DNA of 64,000 bases from Ideonella sp. (GTDB lineage: Bacteria; Pseudomonadota; Gammaproteobacteria; Burkholderiales; Burkholderiaceae_C), in assembly GCA_015075545.1 (NCBI GenBank), contig JABTUC010000005.1, positions 248,001 to 312,000 on the forward strand, in the 5' to 3' direction. The notes beneath the pieces were generated by a model. The model was not told where the DNA came from. It worked only from the letters and a program-made list of their open reading frames with translations, and searched no databases. This document shows positions 9,568-17,616 of this stretch, piece after piece. A program made the translations under genes and the position numbers. Every line of letters starts with the position of its first letter. The stretch's first letter is position 1.

Positions 9568-10404
9568 ATGGCCACGATCGTCGGAACCATCACCACCTCG
9601 CACGTGCCGGCCATCGGCGGCGCGATCGCCAAGGGCCTGCAGAGCGACCCGTACTGGAAACCGTTCTTCGACGGATTCCCGCCGGTGCGGCACTGGCTCA
9701 AGGAGGTCAAGCCCGACGTCGCGGTCGTGTTCTACAACGACCACGGGCTGAACTTCTTCCTCGACAAGATGCCCACCTTCGCCGTCGGCGCGGCGCCCGA
9801 GTACCGCAACGCCGACGAAGGGTGGGGCATTCCGCAGCTGCCACCGCTGCAGGGTGACCAGGCCCTGTCGTGGCACCTGATCGAGTCGCTCGTGGGCGAA
9901 GACTTCGACGTCACCACCTGCCAGGAGATGGTGATCGACCACGGCGTGTCGCTGCCGATGGCGCTGCTGTGGCCCGATCAGCGCTGGCCCGTGCGGGTGG
10001 TGCCGATCTGCATCAACACCGTGCAGCACCCGCTGCCGTCGGCGCAGCGCTGCTACAAGTTGGGCGCTGCGGTCGGTCGTGCGATCGGCTCGTGGTCCGA
10101 AGACGCTCGCGTGCTGGTGGTCGGCACTGGGGGGCTCTCGCATCAGCTCGACGGCGAGCGTGCCGGCTTCATCAACAAGAGCTTCGACGAACGATTCATG
10201 GCCAGTCTGGTCGATGACCCGGAGTGGGCCACGCGCTACTCGATCCCCGAGCTGGTTCGGCTCACCGGCACGCAAGGCGTCGAGTTGGTGATGTGGCTGG
10301 CGGCACGGGCTGCCCTCGGGCCGCTGGCGCGCAAACGGCACAGCAACTATCACATCCCGATCTCCAACACCGCTTCGGGCGTGATGCTGCTCGAGCCGGC
10401 CTGA
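9568..10404 (+). CDS. Second LigB-type class III extradiol dioxygenase catalytic subunit
   Basis: A 278-residue LigB-fold dioxygenase. All active-site positions are kept: His12 (TSHVPAIGG), His59 (FYNDHG), His192 (GTGGLSHQL) and Glu239 (GVELVMW). Its sequence differs throughout from PmdB outside these motifs, so it is an old paralogue rather than a recent duplication. With the small subunit just upstream it forms a second two-subunit enzyme, not a fused gallate dioxygenase, which is a single chain of about 420 residues. Its position after pmdC suggests a related catechol acid substrate (inference). Confidence 0.9.
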   Translation: MATIVGTITTSHVPAIGGAIAKGLQSDPYWKPFFDGFPPVRHWLKEVKPDVAVVFYNDHGLNFFLDKMPTFAVGAAPEYRNADEGWGIPQLPPLQGDQALSWHLIESLVGEDFDVTTCQEMVIDHGVSLPMALLWPDQRWPVRVVPICINTVQHPLPSAQRCYKLGAAVGRAIGSWSEDARVLVVGTGGLSHQLDGERAGFINKSFDERFMASLVDDPEWATRYSIPELVRLTGTQGVELVMWLAARAALGPLARKRHSNYHIPISNTASGVMLLEPA

Positions 10405-10474
10405 GCGCGCCGGCGGCGCATTCGGCCAGGAAGGCCAGAATGTGGTCTGCCCGAGTTTGGGCAGCGAGGGCCGC

Positions 10475-11164
10475 ATGACTGCATCCGACCGCGACGCCGC
10501 GTATCGGCTCGAACAACTGGCCTTGGAGCGCTACAGCTGTCGCGGCTTTCTGCCCGAGCCGCTGCCGCGAAGCACGATCGATCGCATCCTCACGATCGCG
10601 CAGCGCAGCCCGTCGTGGTGCAATTCGCAGGCTTGGCAGCTGACGGTCGGCAGTGCCGCAGCCACCGATCGGGCGCGGCGCGCGCTGCTGGCGCACGCAC
10701 GGCAGGGCTTGCCGCCGACGCCCGATCTGCCGTGGCCGCGCGAGTACCGTGGCGTCTACCTTCAGCGTCGCCGCGAGTGCGGATTCCAGCTCTACGCCGC
10801 GGTCGGCGTGGCGCGGGGTGACCAGCAGGGCGCCGATCGGCAGCGGCTCGAGAACTTTCGCTTCTTCGGGGCGCCTCACGTGGCCATCCTGACGACCGAG
10901 GAGCCGTTGGGAACTTATGGCGCGATCGACTGCGGCGCCTACATCGGGCTGTTCATGCTGGCGGCGCGCGCCTGCGGCGTGGCATCGATCGCGATGGCGG
11001 CGCTGGCCGCTTACCCTGACTTCTGGCGGCGTGAATGGGGCTTGGATCCGCAACGGCGCGTCGTCTGCGGCCTGGCGTTCGGGATCGAGGATGCGCAGCA
11101 TCCGGCCAACGGCTTCAGAACCAGGCGGGCAGCGCTGGATGAGGTGGTGCGCTGGGTCGAGTGA
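10475..11164 (+). CDS. Nitroreductase-family FMN oxidoreductase
   Basis: A 229-residue nitroreductase-fold protein. The N-terminal FMN contact region reads YSCRGF followed by the SPSWCNSQAW segment. IDCGAYIGLFMLAARACGV forms the core helix, and the last third contains VVCGLAFGIED, the usual FMN-binding strand. Substrates in this family range from nitroaromatics to quinones and enones and cannot be assigned here. ATG 10475 (near GCAGCGAGGG) is preferred to the GTG at 10442. It is the last + strand gene before the putative dif site. Confidence 0.85.
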   Translation: MTASDRDAAYRLEQLALERYSCRGFLPEPLPRSTIDRILTIAQRSPSWCNSQAWQLTVGSAAATDRARRALLAHARQGLPPTPDLPWPREYRGVYLQRRRECGFQLYAAVGVARGDQQGADRQRLENFRFFGAPHVAILTTEEPLGTYGAIDCGAYIGLFMLAARACGVASIAMAALAAYPDFWRREWGLDPQRRVVCGLAFGIEDAQHPANGFRTRRAALDEVVRWVE

Positions 11165-11186
11165 GTCTGGTCGCCGTTTCTCAGGC

Positions 11187-11214
11187 AGTAAACATAATAT
11201 ACATTGGCGCGTAT
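11187..11214 (-). other. Putative dif site (XerCD chromosome dimer resolution)
   Basis: Read on the - strand the 28 bases contain CAATGTATATTATGTTTACT. Compared with the E. coli dif site, the 6-base central region TGTATA is identical and the XerD arm TTATGTTTACT matches at 9 of 11 positions. The XerC arm (ATACGCGCCAA) matches poorly except for its last two bases, though GCGC is present shifted by one. The site sits between convergent genes in a clearly AT-richer patch. All genes to its left are on the + strand and most to its right are on the - strand, as expected at a replication terminus. The last bases also form an 8-bp inverted repeat (11189-11196 with 11212-11219). Confidence 0.72.
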
Positions 11215-11255
11215 GTTTAGCAGCCTTGCTGGCTGCGATCCGCGATCCGGATCAC

Positions 11256-11495
11256 TCAGTAGATCGTGCCGAGTTCGGTGTCGACGACCTGGTCGCGCGC
11301 CGCGTCCATGATTTCGTCGAAGTGGCGCTGCTCGTCGCCGTCGCGCTTGGGTATCAGCGGTTTGTCGAGGGGCCGGCAGACCCGGCTGTTGAGGGCGCCG
11401 AGTCGCCCTGATTGCTCGATCGCCTGCAACACGGCCTGCGGATCGATCAGCATCGCAAAGGGATCACCGACAACGATGGCGTCCTGGTTCTCCAT
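11256..11495 (-). CDS. Conserved small hypothetical protein (79 aa)
   Basis: A 79-residue protein of unknown function, MENQDAIVVGDPFAMLIDPQ at the start and CRPLDKPLIPKRDG in the middle, acidic overall and without a signal peptide or membrane segment. The frame is clean, and the start ATG at 11495 is followed by an even, protein-like composition, which supports a real gene. It is alone on the - strand, convergent with the nitroreductase gene across the putative dif site, with 133 bases of non-coding DNA separating it from the ankyrin gene. Confidence 0.65.
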   Translation of the reverse strand: MENQDAIVVGDPFAMLIDPQAVLQAIEQSGRLGALNSRVCRPLDKPLIPKRDGDEQRHFDEIMDAARDQVVDTELGTIY

Positions 11496-11628
11496 TCGAA
11501 GCTCCGTGCAAGGTCTGTGTCGATGGCTCCGACTGTAGGCAGCGAATGCGCAGGCTCCTAGCCCGTGCAGGGCGGGCGTTCGTGCCGGATTTCATCGCCA
11601 CGCGTGCCGGCTGTGCACGACACGGGAT

Positions 11629-12255
11629 CTAGCGTGAATCAAGTCTCTCGGCCAGCGACTCGCGGCCGACCGAGCGGGCGAAATCTGCGGCGTTCATGCC
11701 ACGTTCGTTGCGTACCTTGACGTCAGCATGATGCGCCAGCAAGAGCAACACGGTCTGCTCGCTGCCGTAGCGGGCAGCCATCATGAGCGCGGTGGTCCCG
11801 TTGGGCGATCGCGACTCGATCGGGGCGCCCTTCTCGAGCAGCCACTCGACAAGTTTGGGTTCCGGGCCTGCCGCGGCGTAGAGCAGCGCATTCCATCCCT
11901 TCTGGGTAACCGCGGCACCGTGGGCGATCAAGCGCTCGGAGATCGATATGTGCCCGTGCAATGCGGCCAGCATCAACGCGGTTTCACCCGCGTTGTTGCG
12001 CGTGTCGACCTCGAGTTGGGGCTGCTTCAGCAAGACGTCGACCACCCGATCTGCGCCGTCTCGCGCCGCCAGGCCAAGCGCGAACTGGCCGCCCTCGTTG
12101 CGCGCATTGGGGTCGAACCCGCGCGCGAGCAAGCTGGAAACGGCGCCAGCGTCGTTGCTCTTGACGGCACTGAAGAAATCGTCGAATGAGCCCGCATTGG
12201 CTGAAGAGAACGCTGCAATAACAATAAGATAGAGTAATGTTCTAATGTAATACAT
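11629..12255 (-). CDS. Exported ankyrin-repeat protein
   Basis: A 208-residue protein with a signal peptide (MYYIRTLLYLIVIAAFSSANA) followed by four to five ankyrin repeats. Repeat signatures visible are DPNARNEGGQFALGLAARDG, NAGETALMLAALHGH, GTTALMMAARYGS and ERGMNAADFARSVG. The start at 12255 is chosen because it begins the signal peptide, 5 bases after the tatD stop on the same strand, so it is probably co-transcribed with tatD. It likely acts in the periplasm in protein-protein contacts; no partner can be named. The first bases of the gene are AT-rich relative to the surroundings. Confidence 0.88.
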   Translation of the reverse strand: MYYIRTLLYLIVIAAFSSANAGSFDDFFSAVKSNDAGAVSSLLARGFDPNARNEGGQFALGLAARDGADRVVDVLLKQPQLEVDTRNNAGETALMLAALHGHISISERLIAHGAAVTQKGWNALLYAAAGPEPKLVEWLLEKGAPIESRSPNGTTALMMAARYGSEQTVLLLLAHHADVKVRNERGMNAADFARSVGRESLAERLDSR

Positions 12256-12260
12256 GACAT

Positions 12261-13061
12261 TCAATTGCGAGGATTGGCAATGGCCAATGGCGAAAGGAAG
12301 AGGCGTTCGAAGTTCGCGCTGGTGGCTTCGGCGACGCGCTCCAGTGGGATCTGCTTGACCTCGGCGAGTTTGGCCGCGACGTGCGCCACCCACGCAGGCT
12401 CATTGATCTTGCCGCGGTGCGGCGCCGGCGCCAAGTAGGGGCTGTCGGTCTCGATCAGGCAGCGGTCGAGCGGAACGAATCGCGCCACCTCGCGCAGCTC
12501 TTTGGCATTGCCGAAGGTGAGGATGCCCGAAAACGACACCATGAAGCCGAGGTCGAGCGCGCCACGCGCCACCTCCAGGGTCTCGGTGAAGCAGTGGAAT
12601 ACGCCACCAGCTTCGCGGGCACCCTCCTCGCGCAGGATGGCCAGCGTATCGGCCGCTGCGCTGCGGGTGTGCACGACAAGCGGCCTGCAAGCGTGCCGTG
12701 CAGCGCGCACGTGCACTCGAAATCGCTCGCGCTGCCAGTGCATCTGCTCATGGGTGCGGCCGTTGAGCCGGTAGTAGTCGAGTCCGGTTTCGCCGATGGC
12801 CACCACCTTGGGGCGTGCCGCCAGCGCGACGAGGCGCTCGACATCGGGCTCCTCGACATCTTCGTTATCCGGGTGGACGCCGACGCTGGCCCAGAAGTTG
12901 TCGAAGCGCTGCGCCAGCGCGTGCACGCGGCCGAATTCTTCGAGCGTGGTGCAAATGGCCAGCGCACGCCCGACGCGGGCCGCGGCCATGCCGGCGCGGA
13001 TGGCATCGATCCGCTCGTGCAGCTCAGGGAAGGTCAGATGGCAGTGCGAATCGACAAACAT
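12261..13061 (-). CDS. tatD: TatD-family metal-dependent hydrolase (3'-5' DNase)
   Basis: A 266-residue TatD-family protein, a TIM-barrel nuclease implicated in DNA quality control and degradation. Metal-site motifs are DSHCHLTF at residues 4-11, GETGLDYYR, VVHTRSAAADT, GVFHCFTE and the terminal IETDSPYLAP, all in the normal order. It belongs to the run mltG-tmk-holB-pilZ-tatD, an arrangement usual in betaproteobacteria and many other proteobacteria. 46 bases separate it from pilZ. Confidence 0.94.
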   Translation of the reverse strand: MFVDSHCHLTFPELHERIDAIRAGMAAARVGRALAICTTLEEFGRVHALAQRFDNFWASVGVHPDNEDVEEPDVERLVALAARPKVVAIGETGLDYYRLNGRTHEQMHWQRERFRVHVRAARHACRPLVVHTRSAAADTLAILREEGAREAGGVFHCFTETLEVARGALDLGFMVSFSGILTFGNAKELREVARFVPLDRCLIETDSPYLAPAPHRGKINEPAWVAHVAAKLAEVKQIPLERVAEATSANFERLFLSPLAIANPRN

Positions 13062-13107
13062 GGGCGCGCATTGTCGCGCCCCAGCCGCTGGTGGGCGGCA
13101 TGCCGGG

Positions 13108-13494
13108 TCAGATCGTCTGTGTCGGCTTGGCCGATTGCAGCTGCGTGCCGAGCAGCTCTTCGATCTTCAGCTTCAGCAGCCGCGTCTTCTCGTCGTTGGG
13201 GAAGCGTACGCCGACCCCCTGAGTGCGGCCACCCGAGGCGTTGGCCGGGGTGATCCAGGCGACCTTGCCGGCCACCGGGTAGCGCTGCGGGTCGTCGGGC
13301 AACGACAGCAGCAGATAGATGTCGTCGCCGAGCTTGTACTCGCGCGTGGTCGGCACGAACAACCCGCCGTCGAGCAGTATCGGCACGTAGGCGGCGTACA
13401 GCGCCCCTTTCTCGCGGAACACGAGCTGGATCACGCTCGGCCGCGATGCGACGGCGCCGCTCGCAGCAGGCCGGCCAGAAGCTGCTTCGCTCAT
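13108..13494 (-). CDS. pilZ: PilZ-domain protein (type IV pilus associated)
   Basis: A 128-residue single-domain PilZ protein, of the kind required for type IV pilus assembly. The sequence has VIQLVFREKGALYAAYVPIL, a GGLFVPT turn, and GVGVRFPNDEKTRLLKLKIE near the end. The RxxxR c-di-GMP binding motif is not evident at the N-terminus, as in true PilZ itself, so nucleotide binding is doubtful. Its ATG overlaps the holB stop (ATGA, 13491-13494). Confidence 0.9.
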   Translation of the reverse strand: MSEAASGRPAASGAVASRPSVIQLVFREKGALYAAYVPILLDGGLFVPTTREYKLGDDIYLLLSLPDDPQRYPVAGKVAWITPANASGGRTQGVGVRFPNDEKTRLLKLKIEELLGTQLQSAKPTQTI

Positions 13495-14513
13495 CGTGCC
13501 GAGTGTAGCGAATGGTCACCGCCCCGACGCGCTGGGGTAGCGGTACGCGGCCAGCAGCGCGCGCCATTCGTCACAAGCGCCTCCACCAGCAGTGCCGCAT
13601 GCCACGGATGCTCGTCGTGTGCCGCCACGCGCAGCAATTCACGTTGCCACTGCGCGAGCGCAGACAATGTCGCGCCCGCCGGCAATGCGGCGTCGTCGAA
13701 GTACCGCGCTCCCGCGCCCGCAGCGCGCGCCATCGCGTCGTGGGCCACACGCTGCAGCAGGTCGACCACCAGCGGCACTGGCTTGCCGAGCAAGCCCTGC
13801 GCATCGCCGCGTGCCACCGCACTGGGTAGTGCGGCGAGCGCAGCGTCGTCGAATCCCGCTTCGAGCAGCATCATCGTCGCCAGCGGGCTGCCGCCGCAGA
13901 CGGCAAGCGCCCGATCCGTTTGCACCGCAACGCCCTGCTCGCTCAACCAAGCCTTGGCCTGCTTGGCATCGGGCATCTCGACTCGCAGACGCTGTACGCG
14001 GCTGCGCAGCGTGGGCAGCAGGCGCTGCGGATCGCTGCCCGCCATCACGATGCGCAGGTTCCCAGGCGGCTCCTCGAGGGTCTTGAGCAAGGCGCTGGCC
14101 GAGTGCGCATTGAGCGCCTCCGCGGGGTGAATCACGAGCGAGCGCCCGCGCGTCGAGCTGGCGCTGCGCTGTGTCCACTCGATGGCGTCGCGCACCTGCT
14201 CGATCTTGATCTCCCGGCTCGGTTTGGCGCTCGCACGCAACAGCGGGTCGTCCTCGGCCAACCACTCGAACCGAACCCGCAGCGCCTCTGGCACGACGAT
14301 GCGCAGATCGGGATGGCTGCGTTGATGCACCAGACGGCATGCGCTGCACCGGCCGCATGGCGCCTGCCCCGGGTGCTCGCACAGCCACGCCTGCGCAAGC
14401 GTGAGCGCGAGGTCGAACTGCCCGGCGTCTTGTGGTGCGTGCAGCAGCAGCGCGTGCGAGCGCTCCAGTCGCAACGCCCTGAGCAGCGGCTCACGCAGCC
14501 ACGGCAGCGGCAT
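13491..14513 (-). CDS. holB: DNA polymerase III delta' subunit
   Basis: A 340-residue clamp-loader subunit. It starts MPLPWLREPLLRAL; HALLLHAPQDAGQFDLALTL occupies the place of a degenerate P-loop. A cysteine cluster C..CGRCSAC follows, then HPDLRIV, IKIEQVRDAIEW, NAHSASALLKTLEEPP and SDPQRLLPTLRSRVQ, the sensor region with the SRC-like SRV motif. The start at 14513 follows a clear family N-terminus; the longer frame would overlap tmk. It is translated from the same unit as tmk upstream and overlaps pilZ downstream. Confidence 0.93.
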   Translation of the reverse strand: MPLPWLREPLLRALRLERSHALLLHAPQDAGQFDLALTLAQAWLCEHPGQAPCGRCSACRLVHQRSHPDLRIVVPEALRVRFEWLAEDDPLLRASAKPSREIKIEQVRDAIEWTQRSASSTRGRSLVIHPAEALNAHSASALLKTLEEPPGNLRIVMAGSDPQRLLPTLRSRVQRLRVEMPDAKQAKAWLSEQGVAVQTDRALAVCGGSPLATMMLLEAGFDDAALAALPSAVARGDAQGLLGKPVPLVVDLLQRVAHDAMARAAGAGARYFDDAALPAGATLSALAQWQRELLRVAAHDEHPWHAALLVEALVTNGARCWPRTATPARRGGDHSLHSAR

Positions 14514-14521
14514 CTCGCCGC

Positions 14522-14536
14522 TGGGGGACACCCCCA
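14522..14536 (-). other. Intercistronic hairpin between tmk and holB
   Basis: A perfect 6-bp stem TGGGGG/CCCCCA with a 3-base loop in the 34-base gap between tmk and holB. It ends nine bases before the holB ATG on the transcript, so it could influence translation of holB. There is no T-run, so it is not a normal intrinsic terminator. Confidence 0.5.
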
Positions 14537-14547
14537 CCGGCCTGGAG

Positions 14548-15162
14548 TCACCACCAGCCACGGCGGCTGACCTCGTGTTCGACCTGATCCCATACCGACG
14601 ACACGGTGCCGTGGGCGTCGATGCGAACGATGCGTTGTGGGTGCTCGGCGCGGCGGCGCGCGTAGCCATCGCGGACGCGACCGAAGAAGGCTTCGTCCAG
14701 CCGCTCGAGGCGGTCGGGTTGGCGTGCCGCCGCTCGTCGCGCAGCGGCCTCGGCCGGGGCAATGTCGAACCATAGAGTCAGGTCGGGCTGTCGGCTGCCC
14801 TGCACCCACCGTTCGAGCTGCGTCAGCACGGCCCAGTCGAAGCCGCGCCCGGCCCCCTGGTAGGCGAAGGTGGCGTCGGTGAAGCGGTCGCACAGCACCG
14901 TGTGGCCGGCCGCCAGCGCCGGCTCGATGCGCTGCTTCAGATGGTCGCGCCGCGCGGCGAACACCAGCAGGCATTCGGTGAGCGCGTCCATCTCGTCGTG
15001 CAGGAAATGCGTGCGCAACTGTTCGGCCAGCACAGTGCCGCCCGGTTCGCGGGTGACGACCACGGTGTGGCCGCGCGCGCGCACCCAGTCGGCCAGGGGT
15101 TCTAGGTGCGAGCTCTTGCCGGCGCCATCGATGCCCTCGAACGTGATGAAGCGGGCGTTCAT
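14548..15162 (-). CDS. tmk: Thymidylate kinase
   Basis: A 204-residue dTMP kinase that makes dTDP from dTMP and ATP. The P-loop is [11 protein letters not shown] at residues 8-18, followed by VVTREPGGT (dTMP-binding DR/REPGG motif), [17 protein letters not shown] and LTLWFDIAP. The length and motif order are standard. It starts 19 bases after the mltG stop and is followed by holB, an order shared by many proteobacteria. Confidence 0.96.
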   Translation of the reverse strand: MNARFITFEGIDGAGKSSHLEPLADWVRARGHTVVVTREPGGTVLAEQLRTHFLHDEMDALTECLLVFAARRDHLKQRIEPALAAGHTVLCDRFTDATFAYQGAGRGFDWAVLTQLERWVQGSRQPDLTLWFDIAPAEAAARRAAARQPDRLERLDEAFFGRVRDGYARRRAEHPQRIVRIDAHGTVSSVWDQVEHEVSRRGWW

Positions 15163-15181
15163 CGGCGCATCATGCGCGATT

Positions 15182-16177
15182 TCAGCGGCCGCCTCGTTGA
15201 TGCGCGTTCACCGCCCGGTTGTGCTCGACCAGCGACTCGCTGAAAACGCTGCTGCCGTCGCCGCGCGCCACGAAGTACAACGCCTTCGTGCGCTCGGGGT
15301 TGAGCGCCGCCCGGATCGACGCCAGTCCCGGCATGGCGATCGGCGTTGGCGGCAGGCCAGCCCGGGTGTAGGTGTTGTAGGGTCCGTCGGCGAGCAGGTC
15401 GCGCTTGCGCAGGTTGCCGTCGAACGACTCGCCGAGACCGTAGATCACCGTGGGGTCGGTCTGCAGCGGCATCCCCTTGCGCAGCCGGTTGACGAACACG
15501 CCGGCGATCTGTGCGCGATCGCTCGCCTTGCCGGTCTCCTTCTCGACGATCGAGGCAAGGATCAATGCCTCTTCCGGGGATTTCAGCGGCAGCCCTTCGG
15601 CCCGCGAGCCCCACGCGCCCTGCAGTTGACGCTGCATGTGGTCGTAGGCGCGCTTCAATACGGTGAGGTCGCTGACACCGCGGCTGTAGACGTAGGTGTC
15701 CGGAAAGAAGCGTCCTTCGGCCGGCACCGACGGCGCACCCAGTGCACTCATCAGTTGCGCGTCGCTCATGCCGGCACTCGCCGGCTTCAGATAGGGGGCG
15801 CGAGCCAGTTCGGCGCGAAACTGGCGCAAGGTCCACCCTTCCAGCAGGCGAACGCGTTCGAAGAACTCCTCGCCTTGAACCATCTTGGCGAGCAATTGAC
15901 GCGGGGTCACCTCGGGCCCCGCCACATAGCTGCCGGCACGAATGCGCCGAGCATCGCCAGACCAGCGAAACCACTCGTACAGCAAGACCGGCGGCACTCG
16001 CACCCCGGCACGCACCCAGGCGTTGGCCACTTCGCGCGGTGTCGCGCCGGGCTCGATCGACAGCTCGACCGTCGGCGCCGCCAGCGGCAGCGGACGCTCC
16101 AGCCAGCGCCAGGCCCAGGCGATGCTGCCCGCCGCGGCGAGCAGCAGCAGGATCAGCGACCAACGCAGCAGTCGCAT
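15182..16177 (-). CDS. mltG: Endolytic peptidoglycan transglycosylase MltG
   Basis: A 331-residue YceG-like membrane-anchored lytic transglycosylase that cuts nascent glycan strands. A single N-terminal membrane helix (residues 5-22, [20 protein letters not shown]) is followed by a LysM-like region. The catalytic domain has [14 protein letters not shown], with the catalytic Glu, then [23 protein letters not shown] and [14 protein letters not shown]. Start 16177 is chosen because the membrane helix then lies at the N-terminus; an alternative ATG at 16249 adds 24 residues without family support. It is divergent from ygfZ. Confidence 0.93.
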   Translation of the reverse strand: MRLLRWSLILLLLAAAGSIAWAWRWLERPLPLAAPTVELSIEPGATPREVANAWVRAGVRVPPVLLYEWFRWSGDARRIRAGSYVAGPEVTPRQLLAKMVQGEEFFERVRLLEGWTLRQFRAELARAPYLKPASAGMSDAQLMSALGAPSVPAEGRFFPDTYVYSRGVSDLTVLKRAYDHMQRQLQGAWGSRAEGLPLKSPEEALILASIVEKETGKASDRAQIAGVFVNRLRKGMPLQTDPTVIYGLGESFDGNLRKRDLLADGPYNTYTRAGLPPTPIAMPGLASIRAALNPERTKALYFVARGDGSSVFSESLVEHNRAVNAHQRGGR

Positions 16178-16247
16178 GGTGCTACACGCGGTGGTCGCGA
16201 GTCCCTGACGCAGCGGTGCCCATGGCCAGCGATGATAATCGGCGGTC

Positions 16248-17183
16248 ATGACGGATCAGCTTCCAGACATGCTGGCAAGCGGCGGCAGCGTGCGTTTGTC
16301 GGATTGGGCCCTGTTGCGCGCGCACGGCGCCGACGCGGCGGTCTTTCTGCAGGGTCAGTTGACGCAGGACGTGGCGGGTCTGCAGGGCGACGAAGTGCGC
16401 CTGAGCGGCTACTGTTCGCCCAAGGGACGTCTGCTCGCGAGCTTCGTGGTCTGGCGCATGGGCGACGACGAGTTCGGTCTCTTGTGCAGCGCCGATCTGG
16501 CCGCCACGGTGCGCAAGCGGCTCTCGATGTACGTGCTGCGTGCGCGCTGCCGCATCGAAGAGCCGAGTGACCAATGGGCCGTGTTCGGCGTTGTCGGCGC
16601 AGCCGGGCCGGATGGCGCCGCGCCAGCGCCGTGGCGCGCGCGCCTGGACAATGGCCGCTGGTGGCTCGGCATGCCGGCGGTCGAGCAACTGCCTCGCTGG
16701 TTGCTGGTGCAGGCGGCGGCTGTGCAAGCCCCGGCGGGGCCGGCGCTCGATGCGCAGGCATGGCGCTGGCTCGAAGTATCGAGTGGCGTGCCGCGCATCG
16801 CCGCGGCAACGAGCGAGCAGTTCGTGCCGCAGATGATCAATTTCGAGCTGGTCGGCGGAGTGCACTTCCAGAAGGGCTGCTACCCGGGGCAGGAGGTCGT
16901 GGCGCGCAGCCAGTATCGCGGCACGATCAAGCGCCGCATGCATCTGTTCGCAACGACCGATTCGGCCTATCCGGGGCAGGAGCTGTTTCACAGCGAAGAT
17001 GCGACGCAACCCGCGGGCATGGTGGTCGATGCAGCGGAGATCCCGGCCCTGGGCACACGCTTGCTCGCCGAAGTCAAGCTCGCCGCGCTCGAGGCCGGCA
17101 GCCTGCACCTCGGAAGCCCCGAGGGGGCTGCCTTGCAACGCCTGCCCATGCCTTACAGCGTGCCCGAGCTGACCGCGGCATGA
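16248..17183 (+). CDS. ygfZ: YgfZ/GcvT-family folate-binding Fe-S cluster protein
   Basis: A 311-residue tetrahydrofolate-dependent protein that supports assembly or repair of Fe-S enzymes such as MiaB. Landmarks are VFLQGQLTQDV, GYCSPKGRLLASF, and the YgfZ signature QKGCYPGQEVVAR (K-G-C-Y-x-G-Q-E) with the redox-active Cys, followed by YRGTIKRRM. The length is typical. It is divergent from mltG. Its stop codon is part of a ~70-bp repeat element that follows. Confidence 0.93.
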   Translation: MTDQLPDMLASGGSVRLSDWALLRAHGADAAVFLQGQLTQDVAGLQGDEVRLSGYCSPKGRLLASFVVWRMGDDEFGLLCSADLAATVRKRLSMYVLRARCRIEEPSDQWAVFGVVGAAGPDGAAPAPWRARLDNGRWWLGMPAVEQLPRWLLVQAAAVQAPAGPALDAQAWRWLEVSSGVPRIAAATSEQFVPQMINFELVGGVHFQKGCYPGQEVVARSQYRGTIKRRMHLFATTDSAYPGQELFHSEDATQPAGMVVDAAEIPALGTRLLAEVKLAALEAGSLHLGSPEGAALQRLPMPYSVPELTAA

Positions 17184-17247
17184 GCGCACAGGCCGCTCCG
17201 AAGCGCTCATCCCGGAGCGCGCAGCGCGGAGGGTAGTCCAGTGAGCG
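17179..17247 (+). repeat. Dispersed ~70-bp repeat, copy 1
   Basis: A 69-base segment nearly identical to 22411-22480. It contains the dyad CGCTCCG/CGGAGCG (17194-17200 and 17213-17219) around a 12-base loop, then GCAGCGCGGAGGGTAGTCCA and GTGAGCG. The copies differ by one indel and a few substitutions. The ygfZ stop codon (17181-17183) lies inside the repeat. It resembles a REP-type element: short, palindromic and located at a gene end. Confidence 0.85.
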
Positions 17248-17302
17248 TGCTGGGTTGCACTCAGGTTCACGCCGCCGGGCCCGCGGTTCGGGAGTTCGCT
17301 CT

Positions 17303-17611
17303 TTGAGCAGCGGCGGTCGCGCAGAGCTGTACGTGTACTACCGCGTCGCGCCGGCCGACTGGCCGCGCGTGCTCGACATCGTCCGCGGCTTCCAGCAGCG
17401 CCTGCGCGATGCGCACGACGGGTTGGACGCCCGCGTGCTGCAACGCCCCGGCGCAAACGGTGGCGACGTGACCTTGATGGAGGTCTACGCACGCCACCGT
17501 GCATCGGGCGTCGACGAAGCACTGCGCGCGCGCATCGACGACGCGGCGAGAGTGCTGGCCCCGCTGCTGACCAGCGCGCGACACGTGGAGATGTTCGAGG
17601 CGCTCGACTGA
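17303..17611 (+). CDS. DUF4936 family protein
   Basis: A protein of about 102 residues (118 if the upstream TTG at 17255 is used) of the DUF4936 family, common in betaproteobacteria and of unknown function. It has the start ELYVYYRVAPADW, a helix LDIVRGFQQRLRDAHDG, and VTLMEVYARHRA, compatible with a small ferredoxin-like fold. The TTG at 17303 is favoured because GGGAG lies about nine bases before it and the protein then begins directly at the conserved strand. It follows ygfZ after the repeat element and is convergent with the thioesterase-GNAT gene 5 bases away. Confidence 0.75.
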   Translation: MSSGGRAELYVYYRVAPADWPRVLDIVRGFQQRLRDAHDGLDARVLQRPGANGGDVTLMEVYARHRASGVDEALRARIDDAARVLAPLLTSARHVEMFEALD

Positions 17612-17616
17612 CCGCG

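Noticed and set aside
9218-10404. Considered a split gallate dioxygenase for the second LigA/LigB pair
   Set aside because: Gallate dioxygenases are single chains with the LigB part first. Here the small subunit gene comes first, with its own stop and spacer, so it is a two-subunit form; substrate left open.
11187-11219. Considered whether the TAAACATA/TATGTTTA inverted repeat is a bidirectional terminator for the convergent genes
   Set aside because: The stem is only 8 AT-rich bp with a 15-base loop and no T-run; the match to dif explains the sequence better.
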